In this document: piece by piece, positions 49,037-61,511 of the stretch
Numbering within the stretch: position 1 is the stretch's first letter
Layout: each line of letters begins with the position of its first letter
NCBI GenBank assembly: GCA_030737835.1
Contig: CM060847.1
Span: 8,446,704-8,510,703 of the forward strand
Reading direction: 5' to 3'
Length of the DNA stretch: 64,000 bases
From: Acorus gramineus
Taxonomy: Eukaryota; Streptophyta; Magnoliopsida; Acorales; Acoraceae
Notes under the pieces: generated by a model
The model's database searches: none
Told to the model about the DNA's origin: nothing
The model's input: the letters and a program-made list of their open reading frames with translations, nothing else
Program-made: the position numbers and the translations under genes

Positions 49037-49467
49037 GATATAACTCCATGTAAATTTAGCTAAATTGTTTTTGGTCCTTATAAAATAGTTTAATCGTCAC
49101 ATGTTCTCGAAAAGTTTGTTAATATTTGTTTCAGTCTCTACACTCACTCCAACTAACCTGATATATATTAACCCTAACTACACATTGAAATTTACTAAGA
49201 TATCCTCCCTTTCTAGAAAAGATAGGGGCTAATTTGTCATGAAAAGGGTTAAAACGGAATTTACATATTTTATAGTCTTATTTGAATGTTAGTTAGTGGA
49301 CCTCTATTTAGCAAAAAGAATATTCTTGAAATATTACTGGTAAATTGATGGTGATTTGACTCAGAGACTAAATCGATCAATCATACATACTTTTTAGGAA
49401 CATGCAGCGATTATACAATTTTATAGAGACTAAAATAGATATAGCTGTTTTTAATGGGGGTTATATT
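49037..49467. mobile_element. MITE with long (about 100 bp) imperfect terminal inverted repeats
   Basis: The left end ATATAACTCCATG...TTTGGTCCTTATAAAATAG and the complement of the right end ATATAACCCCCAT...TTTAGTCTCTATAAAATTG align along about 100 bases, continuing through TAATCG, CATGTTC, AAAAAGT and AGTCTCT. The middle (about 49200-49330) is unique. The long inverted ends suggest a Mutator-type non-autonomous element, but a target duplication was not found. Confidence 0.7.
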
Positions 49468-50401
49468 AATTTTTTTTTTTAAAAAAATAAAAAATAAAAA
49501 AATTTGAGCCTCTCTCCCATTAAACATCACTTATGGCATCATTTCCTTTGCTACTTTGAATTTTTTACAATGATTGTTATTTTATTATTTTTTAATTAAT
49601 TAATTAATTAATTTTTGAGAATGAAAGACCAACTTTATTGCATTATTGTTCTGGTGCAATATGGACGTGGAAAACGGACAAAACAAAAAATGCGCTGTGG
49701 AGGAAAATGTTAGATACATCTATTTACTTATCAAAATTCAGATGACATATGTATTATTTTAAAAAAATTATAAACATCATCTAATGAAATATATGTTTTA
49801 ATAAAAAATATATATACTTTATTTGAGTGGAATTAATCTATTTTTAATAAGTATAAAAAAAAATTTAATAAGATATACACAAAGTTTAATGAAATATATG
49901 TTTTACTTGATTTTAATAAGGCATATATTGTAGTAATTATATAAGCATGTTGAGAAAAGAGATACCGGGGCCCTCCTATACCAAAAAGATCAAAATCGAT
50001 TTAGTTAACTTTCTATGAAGTTATATCGACTTTTCCCTTTTATTTTAAATTAAGAATGAGGGAACTAGATTTGAATGGTTTTCTAAAAGAAAATGGTATC
50101 TACGGTTACTTTCATCTAACCATCCCACCCATCCAAGCATAATAGTAAATAAAAAATATATCTTAGAGATTAATATATGAATTGTCCGTCATCTCATCAT
50201 AGTAAAAATAAATATAAAATATTTTTAATCAGCTATTTTTCATATTTTTTTTATAAACGATAATTTTCAATTTATTTAATTATACATATATATTTTTTTT
50301 ATAAAAAATTAAATACTAAATAAAAGATATTTTGAACCATAAAATATAGTAGCCTAACATTTTTCAATATAAAATATAAAAGAGGAAAAGATGTCTAAGG
50401 C
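49468..50401. other. Intergenic, AT-rich, nothing identified
   Basis: Contains (TTAA)n near 49591-49612 and weak AATGAAATATATG repeats resembling those at 27.7-28.0 kb. No gene. Confidence 0.5.
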
Positions 50402-50476
50402 CCCGTTTGGTTGCGCGTTGGGGCGCGCTTTTGCTTTTTGAAAAGCTGAAAAGCTAAAAGCGTGCAGCCAAACGGG
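50402..50476. repeat. Foldback repeat arm pair (CGTTTGG type)
   Basis: CCCGTTTGGTTGCGCG at about 50402 is complementary to CGTGCAGCCAAACGGG at 50461-50476 at 14 of 16 positions. This is the common plant MITE terminus type. It may be one end of a longer element reaching to about 50640 (TCTGCCAAACATT). Confidence 0.55.
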
Positions 50477-51627
50477 ATAGTTTTTTGCAGAATCGGAAGC
50501 TGGATTCCTTTTAATTTTTTCCTCGAAATCTGTGTTTTAAAAAGCTCAGAAACAACCTTTTTTATCAGAATCGATTTTTTGAATTGAAAAGCAACTTTCT
50601 CTGCCAAACATTAAACTCCTTTCAAATATTGATTCCTGATTTAAAAAAAACATCCTAAAAAAGTCAAGGTCTAAAATCATTTTAAAAAAAACTTTATTCT
50701 AAAAGTTATTTTTCAATCTGTGCTAAATGTATTTGACGCCCATAGGGATTGGATTCAATCAGTATTCAATTCATGGGTTAATGTCAGTCTTTAGTACGTG
50801 TCTCAAATCTTTCTAAAATCTCATACGATTTATTACTTGACGGAACACGTTTTCAATCGTATTTAAAATCTCATGTGTGGAATTTGATTGGATCCGATCT
50901 CACTCGTTACCCTGGTTAGTTGAACAGCTTGGACTCCCCTTATCCCTCGACACGCACCCGACGCGGACGATTCTTTATTACTTTCTCTTTAATCCACTGT
51001 TTTTATTTTATTCTCCTTCTGATTACCGACGAATCTCATTTGCAATCTCTTCCCGTTATTCAAGCTCAGGTTTCTTCTTCGTGTTCCATCGCTTCTAGGT
51101 TTCGTTTTGTGGTTGTTTTTGTTGATTGAGAAGAAACCCTTGTTTGATTTTTCATGGATCATGTCGCACGTTTTATTGGGTAGTGGATTCTTATTAATGC
51201 GTCCAATTTTAATTTTTTTCAGTTCGTGATGGTTTTTATGCCTATTTTTTTTTTAAAAAACATATGTTCCATTTCGATTTGGGAATACATTGCATAGTTG
51301 ATGATCTTGTTTTCTTATTTACTTTGTATTTCGGTTAAATATTTTTGTTTTTATGTGGATTTTTTTATCATTTATGTGTCAAACCCATGCATTTTGAATC
51401 ATCTACATATGGTTGATGTGTTACGATATCAAGTTCTGTGGAAAAATTTGGAATTTTTTTTAAAAAAAAAAGGATTTGGATGTTATTTTACATGGCCCAT
51501 CTTTAAATCGCTCGTCGTGTTATTCACCGCTAAAATGATGGAGAAGTTTGAATTTGTACTTTCAGTTTATTTTGATTATTATTGTGTCTCATGTGTGTCT
51601 GTTGTTTATAGGATCTAATTGAAAATC
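50477..51627 (+). promoter_or_regulatory. Promoter and intron-bearing 5' leader of the DnaJ gene
   Basis: 50900-51110 is GC-richer and CT-rich, as expected for a leader exon. Candidate donors are CTCAG|GTTTCT near 51068 and TCTAG|GTTTCG near 51099. A clear acceptor, TTTATAG, ends at 51611, 16 bases before the start codon. The T-rich stretch between is therefore most likely a leader intron of about 500 bases. Confidence 0.5.
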
Positions 51628-54600
51628 ATGGTGAAGGATACAGAGTACTACGACATTTTGGGTGTGAACTCTGATGCATCTGCTGCGGAAATTAAAAAAG
51701 CTTACTACATCAAGGTAATTGTTGGTTGAGCAGATGTAGGAAAATTTTCTCAGGTTGTAGCCAAATGTGATAGTTCCTTTGACGCAGTGTAAAACATGTG
51801 AGAAAGCTAATGATAGCCGTGTTAGGTTCAAAATATTCTATTTCTTGCGATGTTTATTATATTATGGTTCAGATATATGGTAAAACAGTAGAATCTCTAA
51901 TTGGGCTTTTTTATTCGCTTCACTGCATGATTATTCAGCTAAACTGGCAGTTCATGTACAGTATGACATTGTATTTCATTTCTATCCTTGTAAAGAAGTA
52001 TTCTTTAGTATTTAGTGAGGGCTAAAAATACCTATGTTTTTTCCCCGTATAATCAAATCATAGATCTTAACCCACATATGATTTATACATTTAGCCATCG
52101 GTATGTTGGTCCAGCTTTGCTAATGAACCTTTTTTTTATCTGCATTTCCACTTGAACTGTCTTTTTTTTGCCTAATGAAGATTTGTCTGTAGATATTCAG
52201 ACGTATTTGATAAGAGTATCACTGATAGTTTTGTCTCACTTGATGGTTTCTCTGATTTATTCCAGATTGTTAATTGATTTTCCTTGTCCATCTTGTTTCA
52301 CTTCACTTGGTTATATGACTTTCAAATGAGTATTACCATTGTAATGAGCTAATTATGTATTATTCTACTCAATGATGTACTTTAACTATACACTTTGTAG
52401 GCAAGGCTGGTGCACCCAGATAAAAATCCTGGAGATCCCGAAGCCGCTCACAAATTTCAGGTATTGCGCTTTGTTAAGGCCCATTCTATTTTTTAGCAAG
52501 GATTCTCTTGTGCTGAAACATTGATCTCCATATTAGTACTATGAAGTTTGGGTCCCATACTGCTCATATAAGCTCTGGAAGAATTTCTAATCTAACCAGG
52601 CTGCATATTCCATCAGAAATCTATAGTATATTGTAGCTTAGGTTTGCATAGAGGCTGATAATAGATTGTGTTTTAGAGTATATTCCATCAAACAGATGAG
52701 GGTTTGAGTACAATCAACACACAGAGAAGTGGATGCCTTCCCAATTTATGAAGTGGTGTTGTTGATGTTGGTGACTTAATGTTTTCTTTATTCATTACGC
52801 ATGTCTTGGATTAGGTTAGAATTGGTGTCTTTCCAATTTAGAAATACTGAAATAGTTATATTTTGATGCTGGACTTTATATTTCATTACAAATCGCTATT
52901 CCCCACGTTTGGTCTGCGATCATAATATCATATGTTATCAGCTACTCAACACCCCTGGTTTTAGATTTTTTAGCTAGGTTATTTCTGACTGTGATTTCTT
53001 GTATAAAGGTTCTTGGGGAGGCATATCAAGTTCTAAGTGACCAGGGGAAGCGTGAGGCATATGACAAGCATGGAAAGGAAGGGGTTCTTCAGTAAGTTTC
53101 CATGAACATAATTTGAATTTATTTAAATTTAGATTCTATTATGTTTAAAGGATTTTCATATTTATTACATATATCTTCTGTTCCATTTTGGTTGTTATTA
53201 AAGGATTAGTAAAAAATAGTATATAATTTTTGCTATATTACCTTGTTTTCATGTTCACGATTTTCTATGGGAAGTTTGTCTGATATTATCATCAAATTAT
53301 GTTATGAATTTTCTCTTCCAGGGATTCCATGATGGATCCTGCTGCTGTATTTGGAATGCTTTTTGGGAGTGAATATTTCGAAGACTATGTTGGGCAGCTT
53401 CTGTTGGCTTCTATGTCATCCCTGGAACTGGAAGAGGAGGAACAGGTCCCAGAAGTCCGGACGCAAAAAGTTCATGAAAAATTGAAGGTTTGTTGTATTA
53501 TTTAGTTACGTGAGGTTATGCTGTTCCATAAAGAATTATACTAAGTACTGCCTTTGTGTTTTGAATTACTGAATGCATGTGCTAGACTGGCTCAAAATGT
53601 TTTGATAGAAGAGATAGAAATGTATGGCATCATTAAGAAGTTAAAATTTATGGTGTAGCATCGCTTTCCTATCCAATGCCTCTTGAGTCAGCCTATTTAT
53701 TATTTGGAAAAGTGATAAAAACCTACACTGGAGGACAGATTGTATACGCACAGCTACAACGTAAAACAAAATAAATCGGTCATTCCTGACGAGGGAACCT
53801 ATCCAACTTAATTACTTCTCCTCTGGGAAAACATCATTTTGTTCTTTGTGGATAAGTTTTGATGATTTTGGTTGATTGAACTAAGTGATATCAACTATAC
53901 TTACCTATATTGTGAAAATACTTAATGAAGATATGATTTCTTTGCTATTATAGTGGATGTGTTGTCGATAACAGTATAATTTGATAGTTTTTATGAATGT
54001 TACCTTTTTTGTCCCAGCTGATATGGTAGATTGCATCTTATTGAAACTGCAGGAATTGCAAAAAGTAAGGGAAGAAAAACTTGCGGAAAATCTCAAAAGT
54101 CGACTTCAACCATATGTTGAAGGTCAAATAGATGAGTTTGGAAGTTGGGCTAATTCAGAAGCCAAGCACCTTTCGCAAGCAGGTGGGACATTGGTATATC
54201 ATTTTCCATATAAATAAAGCTGCTCGTTATCTTTCTTTTCTTTTTTTGAAAGAAATGGTAGACAAGTTACCGCGATTCATTAGATAAAACGGGATCTATT
54301 TTTCCACGTGCATCTCCTGTGAATTTTAATTTACCTCAACATTCAGCTTTTGGCGAGGCTATGCTCCACACGATTGGATACATTTACACAAGAAAAGCTG
54401 CAAAAGAACTCGGGAAGAACAAATTGTTCATGGGGGTGCCCTATATAGCAGAGTGGGTCCGAGATAAAGGTCATCATATCAAATCACAGGTGACAGCAGC
54501 TGCAGGTAATTGCCCATTCTGCATATATGAATCATCTGTGATTAACCCATTCGAGGATAGATCTATTTTCACTTTGATACAGAAATCAAAGCAGTTCTAA

Positions 54601-55129
54601 AGAAGATCCATTCTATTCGAAAATGTTAGGTGCTGTATCGTTGATTCAGATACAAGAAGGAATGAAGAAGTTGGAGGAAGGAGAAAATAAAGAAGAGAAT
54701 GCATTGAAGCTCATTGAAGAAAAGAAGGATGCGATGATAAATTCTCTATGGAAGATTAATGTTGTAGACATTGAGTCAACCCTTTCACACGTCTGCGAGG
54801 CGGTGAGCCTTGAAATAAGCCTGCCTTGCCAATGTCTTTATTAGTCATAGACAACCATAATTTTTAAGTTTCTTGTATTTCAGGTGCTTAAAGATGGCAG
54901 TGTTTCGAAGGATGTGCTTAAGCTACGGGCCAAAGCATTGAAGAAGTTAGGAACCATTTTTCAAGTAAGTAATTTGTTCACTACTCCGAGTTTCTGTTCT
55001 TTAAAGGGAGGGATTTGGTTGTTACATATATGTTCTTTTTCAATCATATATCAGGGCGCCGATGTTCTTTATAGAAGAGATTACAGTCTTCGACATGAAG
55101 ATGGTATATCATCATCCGAAGCATCGTGA
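51628..55129 (+). CDS. DnaJ chaperone with DnaJ-X domain (dnaJ 10-like, class C J-protein)
   Basis: Nine coding exons: 51628-51714, 52401-52460, 53009-53091, 53322-53487, 54053-54182, 54347-54505, 54630-54802, 54884-54964, 55055-55129; 1014 bases, 337 aa. Residues 1-70 are the J-domain ([20 protein letters not shown]) with the Hsp70-activating HPD at 34-36. There is no Gly/Phe-rich or zinc-finger region, so it is a class C J-protein. From about residue 130 the DnaJ-X domain follows, rich in charged helices ([60 protein letters not shown]). The end [11 protein letters not shown] is hydrophilic. It presumably recruits cytosolic Hsp70; the precise client is unknown. No signal peptide is seen. 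Confidence 0.93.
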
Positions 55130-55869
55130 TAAACTACATTTTGGATGTGAAAATGAAGGCATCAGACCCCAATCTGCATCATTTCTCCTTCCGCTCACAC
55201 ATTTCATCAATCATGTCCCCCAGACAGGCAGGTTGTTTGGTATGTAAGTTGTTTGTGTTCTTAAAAATACTGGCCTTGGTCATCTGGAAACAAGCATTTG
55301 GAAACCACGTTGAAATATCCCCACTTCTCTCCTACCTGTAGTTTATTCAAATTCTTAAGCCTCTGTTTGAGTACCGACATAACCTACTATGGGATGGATA
55401 ATTCATATAGGTGTGATTTAAGTTATTTTCTATTTGATTGTGTTATTAGTTATTCACTTATTCTCTTTGAGAAATATAATAATTAAGTTTTTTTATTTAT
55501 TTTTGGTTGATCATGAATAGTTGTGGATAAAATGTAGAGGACTAGGTGGATAATCCTGAAGAGGCTCGGGAATTGCCATGGACGGTTCACAGTCGTTGTC
55601 GGCGATAATGGAGAGGACTAGGTGGGTTCCTCTCCTTCCAAAACATAGAATTCTTATTTTTTTCAAGGGGTGGGTAGAGGGACTAAAGGGGTGGAAATAA
55701 TGCCCCCGTTAATTTAATCACGGGTCGGCCCGACTTGGGATATCCTGGCCCGAATTTATTCCCAAGAACAAAATATATATTTGTGCCATTCTTATAAGTG
55801 CGCATCAGTTTTTTTATATATTGTGCGCATCAGTTTTTTATATAACGTGGTGTGGTGGTTACTGGAAGC
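55130..55869. other. DnaJ 3' region and intergenic
   Basis: Includes an 18-base direct repeat, 17 of 18 identical, at 55532-55549 and 55608-55625 (GAGGACTAGGTGG core), in a GC-richer patch reaching 55760. No gene was recognised. Confidence 0.5.
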
Positions 55870-56347
55870 TAGGGGTGCAACTTCGGTCAAATTCAACCCC
55901 AACCCGAATGTTGAACTTAACTTTTGTATGGATTGGATTGTAAAAATCAAATTCGGATTGGTTAATTTGGATTGAATAAAAAATCGAGTGAGGTTTGTGT
56001 TGGCATTATAGACAGTCCGACCCAACCCAAACCCGTAGTAGATACCTATATGATATTTTAAATGGATCATGGGCCATTGATACTTGATTTTTTACTCTAA
56101 ATCTGTTCATTCGAATCACAATATAATATTTTTTTAATAGACTTCGATTGCTTTAGACGATGATTAAAATTTATTAAATATGTGTTTTTTTTTTATTAAA
56201 AATTATGCTTGAAAATCGGGTTCCGCAGATTGGATCGAGTTAGAGTCATTGGATTGGGCCGAGTTAGAATTGAACACCTTAAACTTCGAGTTAAATTCAT
56301 GTTAGAAGTCAATCCGAACAAAACCTACTCGAGTTACTACAGCCCCA
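55870..56347. mobile_element. hAT-like non-autonomous element, 478 bp
   Basis: Begins TAGGGGTGCAAC and ends with the complement of TGGGGCTGTAG. The 8-bp flanks CTGGAAGC and CTGAAAAC match at 6 of 8 positions, the best preserved target duplication in the window. The interior has CAACCCGAA and complementary GGGTT-type motifs like the elements at 10326 and 29485. Confidence 0.75.
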
Positions 56348-59300
56348 CTGAAAACAGTCTCACAAAATGAATAGGAGCGCACGATGTCATAGATGAGCTG
56401 AACAATTTCAAAGTGGAGTGCGCCAATATAAGAGAGCCCATGGCCCATCAAATCGTCTTCTTGGTCTATTAAATGTAGGAAATTATTAGAGAGAATCCCG
56501 ACATGCACTCGTACACTTGCGTACATAAATTAAAAAAAATTAAACATTTTAAATAGGCTAAACTATAAAGCCCAATTTGATATAGAGATAAATATTTATG
56601 ATAAGTTAATCTAATTTATGAAGATAAAAATATCATTATTTTTATGTATATTTACATTTGATATTGCAATTTATTATTTTCATTTTTTTGTGTTCTTATC
56701 CTTAACTTTGTATTTGGATCACATGATATAAAATATAGGATAGCTTTAAATTTTTTTAAAAAATACCAAATCTACCCTTTTTATTAAAGGGGGACTAATA
56801 TTATTGGTTTTGGTTTTATGAATATTTTTTTTTTAAAGGACAGTCATAAATGTTGTCCATATTTTATAAAATGAGGTTAAAAAATGAGTATAAAGTTTAT
56901 TCTATATTTTACCTAGAACAAAATATTCCAACTTTTTTTTCTCAAAATACGTATAATTGTCCATGTTTTATCTTTTTTTTTTTTCTTATATCATATAGGA
57001 TAACATGTAATTTAACCCAACTATTTCTTTATCCCAATGCCAAACCAAGCCTAATAGGATTACAAATAAAAATGTATCTAAGTTTATCCAGAGAAAAAAT
57101 GTTAGGAACAGTCAGTTTTGTTCTTTAATATATTTTGATTTTTTGAAGGTACGTATATATAAGGTATATTATACTTTTTTAAAAATAAAATAAAATATAA
57201 TATTTATCTGAATGAAATAAATGTATATTATATTAATTTTTATCCTATTATCCAATATATACTGGATTAGGGAAAGATGTGGATTTGTGGGAATGAATGT
57301 AGGAATCAGTCTTATCCATGTTACCGTAGAGAAAGGGTAAGCATCAAGTGCAAGTGAGAATGCAAGGCCCACACAGTGAGAGGAAGAGAAGCTAGCCAGG
57401 ACAACATGCTATAACTAATCAATCATTCCTAGTCTAGTTCAACTTCTCTTTAATATACCTCCTTCTCAAGGAAGTGCTAGCATACTAATTCGGTTTTCCC
57501 CGTGTTTATAATCTTTAAATGCACATTTAGGTAGAGAAAAAAACTAGAGAAAAATCCATATAAACCCATGTAAACTGTCCGAAAAATCTATATAAACCCT
57601 TGAAAATATAATTGTAAATTCAAATAGCCCCCTCAATTAAATTTTCGTTGATAAATAAGAAACATTTTACAATTATTCTGCTTGGTTAACTCTGAATGAA
57701 AGCACAGTATATCAAAAATCTCTTATAATGTGTTCAAAATACGAAAAATCCTTAATGAATAATGATTCTAAGGCAAAATTATCATTTACAAAAAATTTTA
57801 GCATTTTTAATGTATTGTAAGGGGATTTTTGATATACTGTTTTTTCATAGAGGATTAATCAAACGAAAAATTGGTAGAATATTCAACGGAAGTTTAACTT
57901 AGGGGGTTATTTAGATTTTTCTTTAAAAAATTATCTAAAAATATGTAATGACAAAATCCTTTTCTATCTACCAATTGATCTTCTTGTAGTCTAACATCAT
58001 CTACAAAAGATTTTGAGTTTTAGATTGACAACCAGTCAAAAAAATTATGAGTGAAACGACCATCGATTTCATTGAGATTTTCTCCAATTAATGCATAGAC
58101 CGGACTTCTTTTCTTTCTTAGGCAAACAATATTGATCAAATAGTGTTCTTAGCTGTCCATTTTTAAAGTGTGACTACTTCTCTAGCTACATGTATGTATA
58201 TAGTTGTATAATTATTACTATATATTTCATGCATGCATATAAGTAGTGAATACTTTGATCATCATATTTTGATTCATTCTTCATTTTTGTCTTTTCATGC
58301 AAGTTTAAGATCAACAATTCATAACAAAGTGAACAAACAAATCCAAGCAAAGCTAACATTGCTTTTTCTTTGACAAAACTCCAGAGAATGCTTCAAAACT
58401 TTTTTCCCCTAGTCATACCATAATGCCACCACCAACTGGGAATACTAGCTAACAAACAAGGTGGAAAACTATTTCATCCTAAGTTACACTTTCCAATATA
58501 TAATCTCCCATGTATGCCCAGAATACACTTCCAGCACTAATAATGCAGTCACTTGTGTTTGAAATGATGACCCTCAACATGCTTAGAACAGCCGCTCTGC
58601 ATTAAGAAGGCATATCTTATACACCACTTTAGCATAAAGAGGAGAGCACAAAAACAAACAAATTAAAGCAATTGTTTAAGCCATGTAGTGGATCTCTTTA
58701 TTCTCCACCACTGTCCTTTCAAATGGGGTCTGGTTTCATGTCTTTGTCTTTTTGAGGATAATTGGAAGCACTATCCATCTACAAAAGAAAATACCTATTT
58801 TTATTGTCACCATTCCTCCCTGCTTCATAAAAGACAGAATAAACCCTACTCATTATAACTGGAAGTGCTCGTTTAAGTTTTTTTATTTCATGCTTTTATT
58901 CCAAAAAAACAAAAACAAAAATTCATGCGGACACCCTAATTAACTATACTCCTTTCTTATTTTAAACATTTTTTTAATACAATGATAAGCGATTGTACAT
59001 TGCATGTCAACCTTCCATGCAGTCTCACATGTTTTAATTTTTATTTAAAATTATATATATAATTCATGAAACAAAACATGTATATTCATAAAAATAAAAT
59101 ATAATATGAAAATTGCATGTTTCATAAATTTTATATATTTGACCGCATATAATAACTACATATATAACAACGCCCACATTTATTTCATATGATAGGGTTA
59201 TATTGCAATAAAATTATATTAACACCATAAAACTAACCTTATAAAAATATAACTTCAATTTGATTGATTAAACAAAACTCTCAGAATTATCTCCTAAAGA

Positions 59301-59455
59301 AACTTCAAGAGATATTTTAAAAGGGGTACTTTAGGTCATAACAAACAAATGGTTAGAATCATGGCTTCAACCCTACAGCTTGAAATTTTGAATATAGATT
59401 AGTTGTTCCACCAACACCCACATCAGAACATGGAGAAAGTGGCAAACCTCTACTT
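56348..59455. other. Intergenic, no gene identified
   Basis: 56348-56526 on the minus strand has an open frame (SNNFLHLIDQEDDLMGHGLS, YIGALHFEIVQLIYDIVRSY) that stops being plausible exactly at the hAT-like element, so it may be a gene fragment cut by insertion, but the family is not recognised. The rest is AT-rich. About 59465-59674 is the CIF leader. Confidence 0.45.
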
Positions 59456-59464
59456 TATATAAAA
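59456..59464 (+). promoter_or_regulatory. TATA box (TATATAAAA) of the CIF-type gene
   Basis: TATATAAAA about 210 bases upstream of the ATG. It predicts a start near 59490 and a leader of about 185 bases that contains CT-rich stretches. Confidence 0.6.
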
Positions 59465-59674
59465 GCTTAGTAAGATTGCATTGTCTTCAAATTTTTTTTT
59501 TTTAAATAAACATTGTCACTCAGTTGGCCAGCCCTTTCTTTTGCTGCAATGTGTATTTCAACTTAGAAACAAAGCATCTAATTTTTTCTCTCTCTCTTAG
59601 TACTTGAAAGTTGAAGCAGAAGAAATAACAGGAGGATAGAATTGCAGATTCTTGAAAGAAAAATCTCTCTCAAA

Positions 59675-61419
59675 ATGGATTCTAAATCTCTTAAAGAGAT
59701 CATTCTTTTCTTCATCGTTCTATCGACTGTGATTCTTCCGGCCGCAGGTCTGTCTATCTTTTAATCTTCTGTAAAGCTTAACCATTTTTACAAAACAGAA
59801 TCTCAGTTAAGCAGATGTGTGCATGCAGATTAGTATCACGTGTGTTTATATTTTGATCGATTTTAAATTTTATGATAGTAACATAAGATGTTATGTCATG
59901 TTATGTTGTTCTTGTTGATTATATGGTTTTCATACATGTTGGGAATTGATTTCTGCAGGATCCAACCGAAAGTTAGTGGAGAATTCTATGGTGCAAGTTC
60001 ATATGGAGTCTAAGGTATGCCAAGAAACAAAAGATCTGTAGTATATTTTCAAGACTGACCATGTTTTATTCATTCAAAATCAGTGTTAATGGTCTTAATT
60101 TTTCAGGATTAGTGAAGGCCTTGTTGCTATATCCCATGAATTGTGTTCAAACCTGAATCGTGTTTATTTCTATAATCAACGCCAAAATCTTTTATAAACA
60201 CATGCATGGAAGAAACAAGAAATATGATTGGTTTTTTTCCCTTAGATTTCTTTAATAACAGTACTGATAGATCATATTGTTCAGATAACCATATTTCAAA
60301 ATGTTAATATAATTAATATCTTATGTATATATGTATGTATATGTATGTAAGTATGCACACCGAAAAAATTTCTGACATATATATATGCATTGCAACTTTG
60401 AGTTAGGTCCAACTCAAAACAGGATTAATTTCCATGTGGATTGAGTTAGAGCTGTTCAGATTCTAAGGTTTACGTTGGGATTGAGTTTGGATTAATGTTC
60501 GAACAACCAGACTCAACCCCAACTCAATCATCATATAATTATGTACTAAAGTTTTACAATAAATTTATTCCAATTTTGTTTATTTACATAGTGTTTTTAG
60601 ATCTCTTGTCCGGTGAAAATCATATCAAATGAAAGTTTTGAGGCCCATACATGTACTGATTGTGTTAAACCTAGTTTGATCCAAACTTGAAATTCAGGTT
60701 TTTCGGATTGGGTTGAGATTGTGAGTTGGATTAGTTCAAATTAGATTCAGATTGAACATTCCCATCTCAACATGTGTTACAAAGTTTATAACAAAAGGGT
60801 ACAAATTCAGTCTAAGTGCTTGTCCACTATTACTGAATAAAGTAGGCTTTAAAACACTCACTCATAAAGGGAAAGGAAGTGATGGACAACCCATCAAATA
60901 AACATTAATGAACTGAATGGTTGGAAGGCATGAAGACAGACACAAGGGGAAAATAACGTAACTCTCTTTTATTTACTGTTTTAGACAAACATGCATGCAT
61001 GAACAGAACTCTTTGAAATAAATTTTATTTTGTCTCAATTTTCACCTCAACATGTGTAAACATTCATTTTAAAGTCATAAGAATTCATGTGTCTTTCAAA
61101 TGAAATCATGCACCTTTCAAATGAAATCATGCACACCTTATGGTATATGTAAACATTCATTTTAAAGTCATATGGATTCATGTATAATCATGCGTACAGT
61201 TGATCAAAACTTAATTCAAGCTCTTTGTTTGTTTGCTTTGATGTGAGAATTTTTATGTTTCAATGCCTGAATTGGTAGGGAATGATGAAGGAGACTCCCA
61301 ACAAGGAGAAGGTAATTGGTGCTCACCCAAGAATGCTGAGAGTCAACACCAAGGACTATGATAGCTATGATCCTGCACCAGCTATGGTGAGACCTCCTTT
61401 CAAGCTCATACCCAACTGA
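59675..61419 (+). CDS. CIF: CASPARIAN STRIP INTEGRITY FACTOR-type peptide hormone precursor
   Basis: Three exons: 59675-59747, 59959-60014, 61279-61419; 270 bases, 89 aa. Residues 1-25 are a signal peptide (MDSKSLKEIILFFIVLSTVI, then LPAAG). Residues 26-68 are a basic, variable propeptide. Residues 69-89, at the very end, are the mature peptide: DYDSYDPAPAMV followed by RPPFKLIPN. The DY start (sulfation site for TPST) and the RPPFKLIPN end are the signature of Arabidopsis CIF1/CIF2, which are released by processing, sulfated, and bind the receptor kinases GSO1/SGN3 and GSO2 to control Casparian strip or embryo and pollen barrier integrity. The family's total length of about 80-100 aa fits. 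Intron 2 (1264 bases) is large and holds a repeat. Which CIF (root barrier CIF1/2 or CIF3/4 type) cannot be told from sequence alone. Confidence 0.93.
60446..60766. repeat. hAT-like remnant in CIF intron 2
   Basis: The interior has alternating GGATTGAGTT and CAACCCCAACTC motifs like the other hAT-type MITEs. The ends (GAGCTGTTCAGAT and the complement of GGGAATGTTCAATCT) are roughly inverted. No target duplication is seen, so limits are approximate. Confidence 0.4.
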
Positions 61420-61423
61420 ACAA

Positions 61424-61455
61424 CAGCCTCTCTCTCTCTCTCTTTCTCTCTCTCT
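61424..61455. repeat. CT microsatellite in CIF 3' UTR
   Basis: CT runs with one TTT interruption start a few bases after the CIF stop codon and are followed by a TA-rich stretch. Confidence 0.9.
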
Positions 61456-61505
61456 CTACATATATATATAAATATGTGTATTTCAATCGCCCAACAAAAC
61501 AATTG

Positions 61506-61511
61506 AATAAA
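61506..61511 (+). terminator. Candidate poly(A) signal AATAAA for CIF
   Basis: AATAAA about 87 bases after the stop codon; position and sequence are suitable for plant polyadenylation. Confidence 0.5.
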
